Made by a program: the position numbers and the translations under genes. Below, in pieces: positions 23,013-31,951 of a DNA stretch of 39,928 bases (position 1 is the first letter of the stretch; each line of letters starts with the position of its first letter). Origin of the DNA: Planctomycetota bacterium. GTDB lineage: Bacteria > Planctomycetota > Phycisphaerae > Sedimentisphaerales > Anaerobacaceae. The DNA lies in the NCBI GenBank assembly GCA_025459125.1, contig JALORE010000019.1, forward strand, positions 1-39,928. The letters are read 5' to 3'. The notes under the pieces were generated by a model. The model made no database searches. It had not been told where the DNA came from and saw only the letters and a list, made by a program, of their open reading frames with translations.

Positions 23013-24851
23013 TCAGGCCTTCGCGCGGCGCCGGAACAGGCGGGCTCCAAGCGGCCCGACCAGGGTCGCCGCAAACGCCACGGCACAGGCGTCAGTGAGC
23101 CATTCCCCATGCCGGCTGTAGAAGGTTACCCGGCTATCTATCGGCAATCGGTCGAGAAACCATCCAGCCATAGCGGTCCGCTCCATCGCCCGGTGGGGAA
23201 AATCGTCGCCGGCGCTCTGATATCCGTCCCGGATGCGGCCGGTGGATTCGATCAGGCAACTGATGCCGGTATTGACGCTGCGAACGATGGGCAGCCGGTT
23301 CTCGACCGCCCGAAAGGCACAGATCGCCGCGTGTTGGGGCAATTCCGTGCTCGGAATCACTCGGTCCTTTTTGAATTGGACGAACCACCCGTCGTTGCTG
23401 ATATTGACCAGCCAGTCGATCTGCTTGCGGCCCTGCCGGTCGAGGGCGAAATTCCGCGCGACGTACGGAATCGTGTCTTCGTAGCAGATGATGACCGCAA
23501 AGCGGTAGGGAGTCTGGAGTCTGACGTTTGAAGTCTGAAGTTGGGAGTCACCGCTTGAAACGGGGCCCTGCCAACTCGACATTTTCCTCGAGGCCATTTC
23601 GAAAATGGTGTAGCGCGTGCCATGTTCGAGCGAGTAGTCCGGGTTCCAGCCTTTCGGGAGAAAGACCTTCAGTCGTTCGAACAGCCAGGGGCACCACTTC
23701 TTGAACGGGATGTACTCGCCGAAGAGAACGAGGTGGATCTTGTCGTATCGGCCGGGGTCCCGGGTCCCATCCGGCCGGTAGAAATAAGCCGAGTTGTAGC
23801 CGCCCAGGTACGGCTTGCCGGATGGGCCGCGCACGATGTCCGAGCCCGGGGCGCCGACGAGTACGTACGCGGTGTCCTTGGCGTGCTCAACCAGCGCCTG
23901 GTGGAAGGCCTTGTCCTGCTCGAGATCGCCTTCGAGGTAGTCCCACAGGGCCGGATCGAGCAGGCCCTGGACCATTGTCTCCGGCCAGACGATCAGCTCC
24001 GCCCCGCGGGCGGCGGCGCTGCGGCTCTTGTCCATGAGCTCGCGGAAGATGTCCTCGCTCTTCTCGTGGCTCCGCTTGACCGACTGCGGCACGTTCGATT
24101 GCAGGGATGCGACCAGGGGTCCTGCGGTTACGTATCGCTCGCTCTGCCCCAGCCGCCACTGGCCGTAGAGTACGGTGCCGGCGACGATGAGGACCGTCGC
24201 GGCAACTCCCGCACCGAATATCCGGGCGGACGGCCGGCGCGGGCTGTACAGCGGACACACGTAGGGCTCGCCCGGGGCGAGATGGGCCGCCAGATCCGCG
24301 TGCCGGCGGGACAAGCCGTAGCCGGTTAGGAGGATCAGGTCCGCCAGCAGGCCGTTGACCAACGCCACGACGAAGGAGACGCCTGCGGCGCCGAAGAGGT
24401 CGGCGACCTGGATCAACGTGAGGTTCTCGTACTGGCTGTGGCCGAGAAAACGCCAGTAGAAGCCGCCCATCGGGAAGCCCTGCAGCCGCTCCCATCCCGC
24501 AACCAGGATCGGCAGGGCGACAAACAAGGGCCAGCCCTTGGCCCGGACCAGTCGTACCGCCAGCGCCGGCAGGACCCAGAACAGGGAGAGATACAGGCTC
24601 ATCGCCAGCCAGCCGATCTTTGTGATCGGTACGATCCAGTAGACGTTGACCAGCCAATAGGCGTACCCGACACCCAGGGCGAGCAGGGCCAGCGCACGCG
24701 GTCGCATCTGCGGCGTGCATGCCAGCGCGAACGGCACCAGCGCCCCCCACGCCAAGATCGACCAGTTCACTGGCGCCTGGATGACGGTCAGTAGAACGCC
24801 GCTGAGAGCAAAGAGGGATACTACGATGGCGAGAGGCTTCCTAGTGCTCAA
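23013..24851 (-). CDS. lnt: Apolipoprotein N-acyltransferase Lnt
   Basis: Lnt transfers a third acyl chain to the N-terminal cysteine of lipoproteins at the periplasmic face of the inner membrane. This 612-aa protein has about seven N-terminal membrane helices and a nitrilase domain (about 240-540). The catalytic triad fits Glu291 (ELIVWPETMV), Lys371 (RYDKIHLVLFGEYIPF) and Cys456 (FAVIICYEDTIPY). The start is TTG at 24851, with GGAGG 9 nt upstream; no ATG is available. It overlaps the methyltransferase stop by 11 bp. Residues 434-448, between Lys371 and Cys456, are encoded by a heptamer tandem repeat (GDSQLQTSNVRLQTP); the spacing of these two residues is 85 here against 52 in E. coli. The extra loop is likely tolerated as a surface insertion. 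Confidence 0.9.
   Translation of the reverse strand: MSTRKPLAIVVSLFALSGVLLTVIQAPVNWSILAWGALVPFALACTPQMRPRALALLALGVGYAYWLVNVYWIVPITKIGWLAMSLYLSLFWVLPALAVRLVRAKGWPLFVALPILVAGWERLQGFPMGGFYWRFLGHSQYENLTLIQVADLFGAAGVSFVVALVNGLLADLILLTGYGLSRRHADLAAHLAPGEPYVCPLYSPRRPSARIFGAGVAATVLIVAGTVLYGQWRLGQSERYVTAGPLVASLQSNVPQSVKRSHEKSEDIFRELMDKSRSAAARGAELIVWPETMVQGLLDPALWDYLEGDLEQDKAFHQALVEHAKDTAYVLVGAPGSDIVRGPSGKPYLGGYNSAYFYRPDGTRDPGRYDKIHLVLFGEYIPFKKWCPWLFERLKVFLPKGWNPDYSLEHGTRYTIFEMASRKMSSWQGPVSSGDSQLQTSNVRLQTPYRFAVIICYEDTIPYVARNFALDRQGRKQIDWLVNISNDGWFVQFKKDRVIPSTELPQHAAICAFRAVENRLPIVRSVNTGISCLIESTGRIRDGYQSAGDDFPHRAMERTAMAGWFLDRLPIDSRVTFYSRHGEWLTDACAVAFAATLVGPLGARLFRRRAKA
23511..23552. repeat. Heptamer tandem repeat inside lnt
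   Basis: Six 7-bp units: AGTCTGG, AGTCTGA, CGTTTGA, AGTCTGA, AGTTGGG, AGTCACC. The run is 42 bp, a multiple of both 7 and 3, so lnt stays in frame. Repeats of this AGTCTGA type usually lie between genes. Confidence 0.75.
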
Positions 24852-25857
24852 ACGACGACGCCTCCATTCGCACCGGGCTCACCTTGTCGAGCGGACTGAG
24901 CTTGCTGCCCAACGACTTGAGCCGCTCGCTCACGTCCCTGATCGTGTAAGGCTGTTTCTTCTGCAGCCGGCCGTTGAGCTTCTTCGTGAACAGCGACAGG
25001 AGGGCACGATTGGCGCACAGGTGGCCAACCGCGATCTTGTTCTCACTGTAGAGCCAGCGAAGCTCGGCATCCGCGTGCTCGGGCCAGCGGGGCGAACCGT
25101 TGCCCTCGACCGGCAGGCCCTCGGCTTCCCGGGTCCGCACGCGGGCCGCTTGGGCGTAGGTCTCCGACACGTCGATGGTCGTGTACGTGCGCCGCAGCTT
25201 ATGAGCGACGACCGCGGTTGTGCCGGAGCCGCAGAACGGATCGAGCACCCAGTCGCCCTCGTTCGAGCTGACGCGGATGATCCGTGCCAGCAGACTCTCC
25301 GGCATCTGGCAGGGGAAGCCCGTCCGCTCGGAGAACGTGCCGCAGATGCGCGGGTATTCGTTCCAGACGTCGTCGGGCATCTTGCCGGCGGGATTCGCCC
25401 GCTTGTCACAATACTTCTTCTGCCGGTCGGAAATCACGCGCACCGCCTCATCGTGGAAGACGAAATTCTTCGCGTCCTTTACGAAATAGAGGACGTGCGT
25501 GTGCGAACGGGCGAACTTGTTCTTCGTCTGCTGGCCGAAGGTGTAGTGCCAGATGATCCAGTTGCGCAGGGTGAGCCGGTGCTCGTCCTCGAGAATCAGC
25601 TTGATGTGGGCCGCGTACTCGTCGCCGATGGCGATATAGATGGACCCGTGCGGCTGGAGCAGTCGGACACACTGGCCGATCCACTCGCGCGTCCAGGCAA
25701 GATAGTGCTCGCTGGCCCGGTCATCGTGGTACTTATCGTATTTGTACCCGATGTTGAACGGAGGATCGGCGAAGACCAAGTCGGCGAACGGCTCCGGCAC
25801 CGCTCGCAGCACCTCCACACAATCCCCGCACAGAACCTGATTCTTAAGCTCCTGCAT
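24841..25857 (-). CDS. Beta-class N6-adenine or N4-cytosine DNA methyltransferase, solitary
   Basis: A 338-aa SAM-dependent DNA methyltransferase of the N6_N4_Mtase family. Motif IV, DPPFNIGY (31-38), precedes motif I, DPFCGSGTT (206-214), which is the beta-class order; the target recognition region lies between (about 100-195). GDCVEVL near the N-terminus is also typical. A C-terminal extension (about 245-338) is not part of the catalytic core. No restriction endonuclease or specificity subunit is adjacent, so it is probably an orphan methyltransferase with a regulatory or epigenetic role; recognition sequence and base are unknown. It is followed by lnt with an 11-bp overlap. The putative promoter leaves almost no leader and no Shine-Dalgarno sequence is visible. 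Confidence 0.88.
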   Translation of the reverse strand: MQELKNQVLCGDCVEVLRAVPEPFADLVFADPPFNIGYKYDKYHDDRASEHYLAWTREWIGQCVRLLQPHGSIYIAIGDEYAAHIKLILEDEHRLTLRNWIIWHYTFGQQTKNKFARSHTHVLYFVKDAKNFVFHDEAVRVISDRQKKYCDKRANPAGKMPDDVWNEYPRICGTFSERTGFPCQMPESLLARIIRVSSNEGDWVLDPFCGSGTTAVVAHKLRRTYTTIDVSETYAQAARVRTREAEGLPVEGNGSPRWPEHADAELRWLYSENKIAVGHLCANRALLSLFTKKLNGRLQKKQPYTIRDVSERLKSLGSKLSPLDKVSPVRMEASSFEH

Positions 25858-25863
25858 CGCCGT

Positions 25864-25891
25864 ATTCTATAGCTCTTCGCTCGCTTGGCAA
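25864..25891 (-). promoter_or_regulatory. Putative promoter giving a leaderless mRNA
   Basis: On the minus strand TTGCCA (25891-25886), a 16-bp spacer and TAGAAT (25869-25864) lie so close that the start would be at or next to the A of the methyltransferase ATG (25857). The absence of a ribosome-binding site is consistent. Confidence 0.45.
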
Positions 25892-25968
25892 GCCACAATC
25901 GTTGTGTTTGAATCGGCGGCTCCGTCGGTCTGCAGGCTGGTGGAGGCCGCGCGTTCTGCCGGTCGCCG

Positions 25969-26952
25969 CTATGGGTACCGATCGACGATCACCGAGAAGG
26001 CATTCGGATTGTGGTAGCCGGGGACGCCGATCTTCTCACGGAGCCAGGGAGCCATTTCCAGGCACGTTACGTGGGTGCCCTGACCCTCGAAGAAAGCCGC
26101 GATCTTCTCCATCGAAAGGCGGTTGCGATAGTATTTCCGGACCGGCACGATCTCGTGCACGCCGTTCCGCTTGCCGTTGAAGAAGTGCAGGATCATCTCC
26201 CGCCGCGCGATCCGGAGCATCTCCTCCAGAGCACGTTCCATCGCGGCGGGGGAGAGGTGCTCGATCAGGTCGTGGCAGAAGAGATAATCGCAGGACGAAT
26301 CGGGCAGCTCCGTCCCCAGGATGCTCCCGACGCGAAAGTCCACGTTGGGAAAACGGTGTTGGGCGTTGGTGATGTTGCCGACGGCGATGTCGAGGCCTGT
26401 ATAACGCAGGAACGGTGCCAGGCCGCACTGGGCCACGAAACGGTAATCATTGGCGGAGCCGCAGGCCACCTCCAGAACGGAAATCGTGCCGCGCGACAGC
26501 GATGCCAGTTGTTCGCTCCAGATCGTCATGAACGTATCCAGCGCGAGGTCCGACAGGCAGCCGTTGGGCCGGTCAGGATCGAGGCAACTCAGAACGGTAG
26601 TGAGGTAGTCGGGAATCGGGCAGGCTTCGCCTTGCAGCCAGGCGTACGTGGCGCAAAGGAACTCCGGGATACGCTGCGTGTCGCCTGATAGTATCGCATC
26701 GTGCAACTCGGCACGGCCGGCTCCTTGCTCCAACTGCCGGAGAATCCACGTGAGCACAGCGCCGAACCGCAGTTCTTCGGTGATCAACGCATCGAAGCGG
26801 CCCGGATACAGGGTATCGCTCAGCCACGCGCGGGTGAGAATGCTCTGTGCGTTGATGCGCGGATCCTCCACGCCCTGAATGAGATAGCCGTCCAAGTACT
26901 CCGAGGGATAGCTGTCCCACGATGATCTCAGGTTGTCTTCTTCCGGAGTCAT
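25969..26952 (-). CDS. SAM-dependent methyltransferase, uncharacterised
   Basis: A 327-aa class I methyltransferase; start taken at ATG 26952 (MTPEEDNLRSS), with GAGG upstream, since the open frame beyond it reads low-complexity sequence over the divergent pgeF promoter. The C-terminal half has the fold: ISVLEVACGSANDYRFVAQCG as motif I, YTGLDIAVGNITNAQ as motif II, CDYLFCHDLIEHL as motif IV and the family-typical ALEEMLRIARREMILHFF. The first 120 residues are a helical domain (IQGVEDPRINAQSILTRAWL) that may bind substrate and that I do not recognise. It resembles methyltransferases near glycan or natural-product genes, but no substrate is indicated. It is divergent from pgeF. Confidence 0.8.
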   Translation of the reverse strand: MTPEEDNLRSSWDSYPSEYLDGYLIQGVEDPRINAQSILTRAWLSDTLYPGRFDALITEELRFGAVLTWILRQLEQGAGRAELHDAILSGDTQRIPEFLCATYAWLQGEACPIPDYLTTVLSCLDPDRPNGCLSDLALDTFMTIWSEQLASLSRGTISVLEVACGSANDYRFVAQCGLAPFLRYTGLDIAVGNITNAQHRFPNVDFRVGSILGTELPDSSCDYLFCHDLIEHLSPAAMERALEEMLRIARREMILHFFNGKRNGVHEIVPVRKYYRNRLSMEKIAAFFEGQGTHVTCLEMAPWLREKIGVPGYHNPNAFSVIVDRYP

Positions 26953-27042
26953 GGCCTGGTCCTCACATCCTCTAATGTCCCGAGGTGCGCGAATGTTACA
27001 CGCCGCGTCGTCATCAATCTTGCGATTCGACCCGTTTGAGGT

Positions 27043-27071
27043 TTGGCTCGGGCTCTCGGATCGGGTATGAT
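27043..27071 (+). promoter_or_regulatory. Promoter of pgeF
   Basis: TTGGCT (27043-27048), a 17-bp spacer and TATGAT (27066-27071, five of six) lie 63 bp before the pgeF ATG. Confidence 0.55.
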
Positions 27072-27133
27072 GAGACGGACCAATTGGGGGTCGCGGGGCC
27101 GCGATCGAAGGAACGTGATGGAGACCAGGAACC

Positions 27134-27952
27134 ATGGATATCAACACCTATTGCGCGGGGGACTTCCGGCTGGAACGGCTGCCGAATCGCTGGCAGGTCG
27201 GGCGTTTTGCGGCGTTGGACGCGCTCGGCGTGGCGCATCTTGTGACGACCCGGCAGGGGCCCGACGTGCAGCAGGTCCGTCATGACCCGGCTCCGCCGGG
27301 ACGGGAGATCGCCCACATCCTGGGCCTGGAACATGTAGCTTTTCTGGACCAGGTCCACGGCGGCGCCGTGTTGGAGTGTGCGCGGGACGGCCTGGCGGGC
27401 GCGGCCGACGGCCTGGTGACCGCCGCCCCGGGCCTGGCCCTGTTGGGCAAGAGCGGTGATTGCCCCCTCGTTCTGATCGCGGACCGGCGCCGCCCCGCGG
27501 TGGGATTCGCCCACGCCTCGTGGCGGGCGACCGTGGCGGGCATCACGACCGCGGTGGTTCGCCGCCTGGTGGACTTGGGTTGCGATCCGGCCGACCTGGT
27601 GGCGTGCATCTGCCCCTCGGCGGGACCGTGCTGCTACGAGGTGGGCGACGAGGTCCGGTGCGCGGCCCTGGAGCAGATGGGGCCGCACGCCGCGGCGTTC
27701 TTCCGTTCCCCCGGACGGCCGGGACTGGCCCACGGTAGCGGTGACATGACCGCGCGGACCGGACGGCTCCACTTTGATCTGTGGCGTGCCAACGCGTGCG
27801 TCCTGGCGCGAGCGGGCCTGGCGTGCAGTTCCATCCACGTGGCGGGTCTCTGTACGATTTGCCGCAACGACTTGTTTCCCAGTCACCGCCGGGAAGGGGA
27901 CGCCGCCGGGCGCTTTGCCGCGGTGATCGGCCGCGTCGCGCCGGCACGATGA
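27134..27952 (+). CDS. pgeF: Laccase-domain purine nucleoside phosphorylase (PgeF/YfiH family)
   Basis: A 272-aa protein of the Cu-oxidase_4 / YfiH family (formerly DUF152), whose members show purine nucleoside phosphorylase and adenosine deaminase activity and affect peptidoglycan precursor editing in E. coli. The metal-site pattern is present: LDQVHGGAV with the first His, LGKSGDCPLVLIAD with Cys, and VGFAHASWRATVAGI with the second His. The C-terminus has CTICRNDLFPSHRREGDAAGR, typical of the family end. AGGA precedes the ATG. The gene stands alone and its product is probably cytosolic. Confidence 0.9.
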   Translation: MDINTYCAGDFRLERLPNRWQVGRFAALDALGVAHLVTTRQGPDVQQVRHDPAPPGREIAHILGLEHVAFLDQVHGGAVLECARDGLAGAADGLVTAAPGLALLGKSGDCPLVLIADRRRPAVGFAHASWRATVAGITTAVVRRLVDLGCDPADLVACICPSAGPCCYEVGDEVRCAALEQMGPHAAAFFRSPGRPGLAHGSGDMTARTGRLHFDLWRANACVLARAGLACSSIHVAGLCTICRNDLFPSHRREGDAAGRFAAVIGRVAPAR

Positions 27953-28111
27953 AGGCGACACGTTGCGTCCGGACCCGCTCCTCAGCCGGCGCGGCAACAC
28001 ACATAAACCAGATGGGTCACAAGGACGCTGCGGGACACGCACCTCCCGGCCGCAGCGGCCCTAACGTGATAAGCCACGTGGGAAACCCCGAGGCCCCGTA
28101 GCTGGCGGGCC

Positions 28112-28206
28112 GGGTGGCAGCGGCCGGCGGAGTCCTCGTAGCTTGCACGATGGTGCCAGGACACGCATGCGCACCATCGGCAAGCTGGCGCTGGCCGCTG
28201 CCACCC
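28112..28206. repeat. GGGTGGCA inverted-repeat element, copy 2
   Basis: Outer arms GGGTGGCAGCGGCC (28112-28125) and GGCCGCTGCCACCC (28193-28206) are a perfect 14-bp inverted repeat; inner arms AGCTTGC-N3-ATGGTGC and GCACCAT-N2-GCAAGCT also pair. The 95-bp element can form one long hairpin. It is related to the copy at 13919 and fills most of the gap 27953-28382. Confidence 0.75.
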
Positions 28207-28311
28207 GATCCTGGCGCACGGAAAGTGGGAGCAGGGGGGCCGAAATGTGAATCGCAGGGGCGGGTGTGCCACGCGCCGCTCGCTCTTCTTCCGGGTCGTG
28301 CGCCAACCGGG

Positions 28312-28340
28312 TTGCCGACGGTGCCCGAGCCCGGTAGAAT
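28312..28340 (+). promoter_or_regulatory. Promoter of the trehalose gene
   Basis: TTGCCG (28312-28317), a 17-bp spacer and TAGAAT (28335-28340) precede the ATG at 28383, with AGAAAGGA as ribosome site. Confidence 0.5.
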
Positions 28341-28382
28341 GGCCGCCGGCCACGGGGAGACTGGCAGAAAGGATTGTGTCCG

Positions 28383-30605
28383 ATGAGACTACTGGTTGTG
28401 TCGAATCGTTTGCCTGTCGTAACCGTCGAGGAAAAGGGTCAGTTGCTGTTCCGCGAGGGGGCGGGCGGTCTCGTCTCGGGGATCAGCGCCTACCTGGACT
28501 CCCTGCGGGGTTCCTCGCTGGCGGGACCCCAGTACCGGTGGATCGGCTGGCCGGGCGTGACCGTGGCCGAGCCGGGGCCGCAGGCACACGTCACGGCGGC
28601 GCTGGCCCGGCTCCGGGCGCACCCGGTGTTTCTCACCGATCGTTCCATGGACAAGTTCTACCACGGGTTCTGTAATAAGACAATATGGCCACTGTTTCAC
28701 TACTTCCCGTCCTACGTCGCCTGCGAGGAGAGCTTCTACGCCCACTACCGGTGTGTGAACCGCATCTTCTGCGACGCCGTGGCGCCCCTGGTGCAGCCCG
28801 ACGACGTGGTCTGGATTCATGACTACCACCTCATGCTGCTGCCGCAGATGCTGCGCGAACAGAGGCCCGACGCCACGATCGGGTTCTTTCTGCACATTCC
28901 CTTCCCCTCCTTCGAGATGTTCCGGCTGTTGCCCGGCGCCTGGCGGACCGAGATCCTGGAAGGCCTGCTGGGGGCGGACCTGATCGGCTTCCACACCTAC
29001 GACTACACCCAGCATTTTCTCCACAGCGTGCTGCGCGTGCTGGGCCACGAGCACACGATGGGCCGGATCCTGCTGCCGAATCACCTGGTGAAGGTCGACA
29101 CATTCCCGATGGGTGTGGATTTCCAGAAGTTCCAGGCCGCCGCCCGCCAACAGGTGGACCGCACCGGCGCCATCCCCGACGCGGCCCTGAAGGATCTCAA
29201 GGTCGTCCTGTCGGTGGACCGGCTCGACTACACGAAGGGGATTCTCAACCGCCTGCAGGGCTACGAGCTGTTCCTGGAGCAGAATCCGTCGTGGCAGCAG
29301 AACGTCGTGCTGGTGCTGGTGGTTGTGCCTTCGCGGATCGGCGTGGACCAGTACCAGGAGATCAAGCGGCAGATCGACGAGCTGGTCGGCAAGATCAACG
29401 GCAAATTCGGCCGCGTGGACTGGACGCCCGTGCTGTACCAGTACCGGTACCTGCCGTTCGAGCCGCTGGTGTCGTTGTACGCACGCAGCCACGTGGCCCT
29501 GGTGACGCCGCTGCGGGACGGCATGAACCTCGTGGCCAAAGAATACCTGGCGAGCCGCACGGATGGAACGGGCGTCCTGATCGTCAGCGAGATGACCGGG
29601 GCTGCGAAGGAGCTGGCGGAGGCGGTCCTGATCAACCCGAACAACGTCGGGGAGATCGCCGTTGCTCTGCGGACGGCCCTCGAGATGCCCGAGTCGGAAC
29701 AGATGCGCCGCAACGAGGTCATGCAGGAGCGCCTCCGGCGCTACGACGTGGTTCGCTGGGCGGACGATTTTCTCAGCCAGTTGCCCACGCTCAAAGCCGA
29801 GCAGCAGCGCCTGCGCTCCCGCCTGCTGGGCGTCCCGGCCCGGCGGCGGCTGCTGGACAAGTTCCGGCAGGCTCCGCAGCGCACCATCTTCCTTGACTAC
29901 GACGGCACCCTCGTGTCGTTTACGGACCATCCCCGCCAAGCCCGGCCCTCCCGGGATTTGCTGACCCTGCTGCGGACGCTGGCCCAAGGCGCCGGTACCG
30001 ACGTCGTGCTCGTCAGCGGCCGCGACAAGGCCACGATGGGGGACTGGTTTGGCGATCTGGATCTGGCTCTCGTGGCGGAGCACGGCGCGTGGATCAAACG
30101 CCGCCGCGACAACTGGAGACTCGCCCAGCCGCTCAACAACGGGTGGAAGTCGTCCCTCCTGCCGATTCTCCAGACCTACGCAGACCGGCTCCCCGGCGCG
30201 TTCCTGGAAGAGAAGGAGTACTCCATTGTGTGGCATTATCGCCGGGCGGACCTGGAGCTGGCTTCCACCCGTGTGAAGGAACTGGTGGATGATCTGGTGA
30301 GTTACACCGCCAATATCGACGTCCAGGTCCAGCAGGGCAACCGGATCGTGGAGGTCCGTTGCGGCGGCATCAACAAGGGCGTGGCGGCCTTGACCTTTCT
30401 GCCGAAAGAGGGCGCGGGCTTCGTGCTGGCCATCGGCGACGATTGGACGGACGAAGAGCTCTTCCGGGCGCTGCCGGTCTCGGCCTGCACGCTCCTCGTC
30501 GGCAACCGGCACACCTGGGCGAAGTACAATCTCCGCAACCACGAAGAAGTGCTCGAGCTGCTCCGTGAGATGAGCGAGAGACAACTCCAGGAATGTGGTT
30601 CTTAA
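28383..30605 (+). CDS. Bifunctional trehalose-6-phosphate synthase/phosphatase (OtsA-OtsB fusion)
   Basis: A 740-aa fusion that should make trehalose from UDP-glucose and glucose-6-phosphate. Residues 1-470 are a GT20 synthase: LLVVSNRLPV, the substrate loop RLDYTKG (280-286), and RDGMNLVAKEYLAS (378-391). Residues about 490-735 are a HAD-type trehalose-6-phosphate phosphatase with motif I LDYDGTLV (504-511; Asp505 nucleophile, Asp507), motif II VLVSGRD, and motif IV IGDDWTDEELF (684-694). Both sets of residues look intact, so the protein should be active in both steps. The start is ATG 28383, not an upstream TTG. It stands alone behind its own promoter; the product would be an osmoprotectant. 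Confidence 0.95.
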   Translation: MRLLVVSNRLPVVTVEEKGQLLFREGAGGLVSGISAYLDSLRGSSLAGPQYRWIGWPGVTVAEPGPQAHVTAALARLRAHPVFLTDRSMDKFYHGFCNKTIWPLFHYFPSYVACEESFYAHYRCVNRIFCDAVAPLVQPDDVVWIHDYHLMLLPQMLREQRPDATIGFFLHIPFPSFEMFRLLPGAWRTEILEGLLGADLIGFHTYDYTQHFLHSVLRVLGHEHTMGRILLPNHLVKVDTFPMGVDFQKFQAAARQQVDRTGAIPDAALKDLKVVLSVDRLDYTKGILNRLQGYELFLEQNPSWQQNVVLVLVVVPSRIGVDQYQEIKRQIDELVGKINGKFGRVDWTPVLYQYRYLPFEPLVSLYARSHVALVTPLRDGMNLVAKEYLASRTDGTGVLIVSEMTGAAKELAEAVLINPNNVGEIAVALRTALEMPESEQMRRNEVMQERLRRYDVVRWADDFLSQLPTLKAEQQRLRSRLLGVPARRRLLDKFRQAPQRTIFLDYDGTLVSFTDHPRQARPSRDLLTLLRTLAQGAGTDVVLVSGRDKATMGDWFGDLDLALVAEHGAWIKRRRDNWRLAQPLNNGWKSSLLPILQTYADRLPGAFLEEKEYSIVWHYRRADLELASTRVKELVDDLVSYTANIDVQVQQGNRIVEVRCGGINKGVAALTFLPKEGAGFVLAIGDDWTDEELFRALPVSACTLLVGNRHTWAKYNLRNHEEVLELLREMSERQLQECGS

Positions 30606-30798
30606 AGCCTCTGACACCGTGCAGAGGGCCCTGGCCCTTGTTCTTTATTGATGCGATGGCCGCATGCAATCGCCCGGTTGCTCCTCCCTGGCCCATTGAA
30701 AGCGGCGCGGACATGTGGTACGCTGTCGCACCGGGACGCTTCGGGGCGCCCTGCGGCGAGGTGGGTGAGAACGCCACTTGGGTGAACGGGGCCGGACT

Positions 30799-31908
30799 GT
30801 GGAAAATCTGCGGAAGGATGTGGACGGTGGGCGCGTGCTTTCGCTCGACGCGCTGCGCGGTTTTGACATGTTCTGGATCGTCGGCGGCGGGACGATCTTC
30901 GAGAGCCTCGCCCAGGTCTGGAAGCACCCGGTGACCGAGACGATCCACGCGCAGCTCGAGCACGTCGCATGGGAGGGCTTTCATTTCGAGGACCTGATCT
31001 TCCCGACGTTCATCTTCCTGGTCGGGGCGGTGCTGCCGTTTTCGCTTTCCCGGCGCGTCGAGCGCGGCGAGAGTCCCCTGCGAGTTCACCTGCACATCGT
31101 GCGCCGCGCGGCCGTGCTTATTCTGCTTGGCCTGCTTCTCAACGGCCTGCTGCGTTTCAACGGACCCGAGATGCGCTGGCCCGGCGTCCTCCAGCGGATC
31201 GGGCTGTGTTACTTCTTCGCAGCTCTGATCGTTCTGCACACGCGGTGGCGGACGCAGGCGATCATCGTCGGTGTGGTGCTGCTGCTCTATTGGGCGGTCA
31301 CCATGCTCGTTCCCGCGCCGGGATCGAGAGCCGGGGATCTGACGCCGCAGGGGTGCTTGTCCTCCTGGATCGATCAACAATTGATTCCGGGCCGGCTCTA
31401 CTACAAGTACGGCGACAACGAAGGCATCCTCTCGACGCTGCCCGCGGTCTGTACCGCTCTCTTGGGTGCCCTGACAGGGCACTGGCTGCGCACGAATCGC
31501 CCCGGCTCGCGCAAAGTGGCGGGACTGGCCTTGGCCGGCGTCGCGTGCCTGATCGTCGGTTACCTCTGGGGACTGGCCTTCGACATCATCAAGATCCTCT
31601 GGACCAGTTCCTATGTGCTTTTCGCGGGCGGCTGGAGCCTGCTGCTGCTGGCCCTGTTCTACGGCGTGATCGACGTGCTGGGCTATCGCAGATGGGCGTT
31701 CTTCTTCGTCGTCATCGGCACCAACGCCATCACGATCTACTTCCTGCAGAATCTCGTGGACTTCCAGCGCATCGGCAACTTCTTCCTGGGCGGTCTTGCC
31801 CAACATGCCGGCGTCTACGCGGCCCTGATTCTTCCGCTGGGTGGTTTCGCCGCCCGGTGGCTGTTCCTCTGGTTCCTCTACCGCCACCGGATCTTTTTCA
31901 AGGTCTGA
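30799..31908 (+). CDS. HGSNAT/NagX-like membrane acyltransferase family protein (DUF5009/DUF1624)
   Basis: A polytopic membrane protein of about 369 aa related to the heparan-alpha-glucosaminide N-acetyltransferase family. The N-terminal signature RVLSLDALRGFDMFWIVGGG is characteristic, followed by FEDLIFPTFIFLVGAVLPFS, which belongs to the first helix hairpin, and by PGVLQRIGLCYFFAALIV. Ten to eleven helices are expected. The human enzyme transfers acetyl from cytosolic acetyl-CoA to glucosamine; bacterial relatives likely acylate cell-wall or surface amino sugars. The GTG at 30799 is a tentative start: TTG 30778 and later GTGs near 30817 and 30829 are also possible, and none has a fully convincing ribosome site. 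No acyl-group specificity can be inferred. Confidence 0.83.
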   Translation: MENLRKDVDGGRVLSLDALRGFDMFWIVGGGTIFESLAQVWKHPVTETIHAQLEHVAWEGFHFEDLIFPTFIFLVGAVLPFSLSRRVERGESPLRVHLHIVRRAAVLILLGLLLNGLLRFNGPEMRWPGVLQRIGLCYFFAALIVLHTRWRTQAIIVGVVLLLYWAVTMLVPAPGSRAGDLTPQGCLSSWIDQQLIPGRLYYKYGDNEGILSTLPAVCTALLGALTGHWLRTNRPGSRKVAGLALAGVACLIVGYLWGLAFDIIKILWTSSYVLFAGGWSLLLLALFYGVIDVLGYRRWAFFFVVIGTNAITIYFLQNLVDFQRIGNFFLGGLAQHAGVYAALILPLGGFAARWLFLWFLYRHRIFFKV

Positions 31909-31951
31909 GCCACCCGTTTCATCCGTTTGGAGGCCTGGGGTAGTCCGAGCC

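Noticed and set aside
24841-25857. Restriction-modification system
   Set aside because: Only the methyltransferase is present; the neighbours are lnt and an unrelated SAM methyltransferase.
28389-30617. 742-codon open frame antisense to the trehalose gene
   Set aside because: It mirrors the OtsA-OtsB gene almost exactly, a codon-bias artefact; the sense frame has all catalytic motifs.
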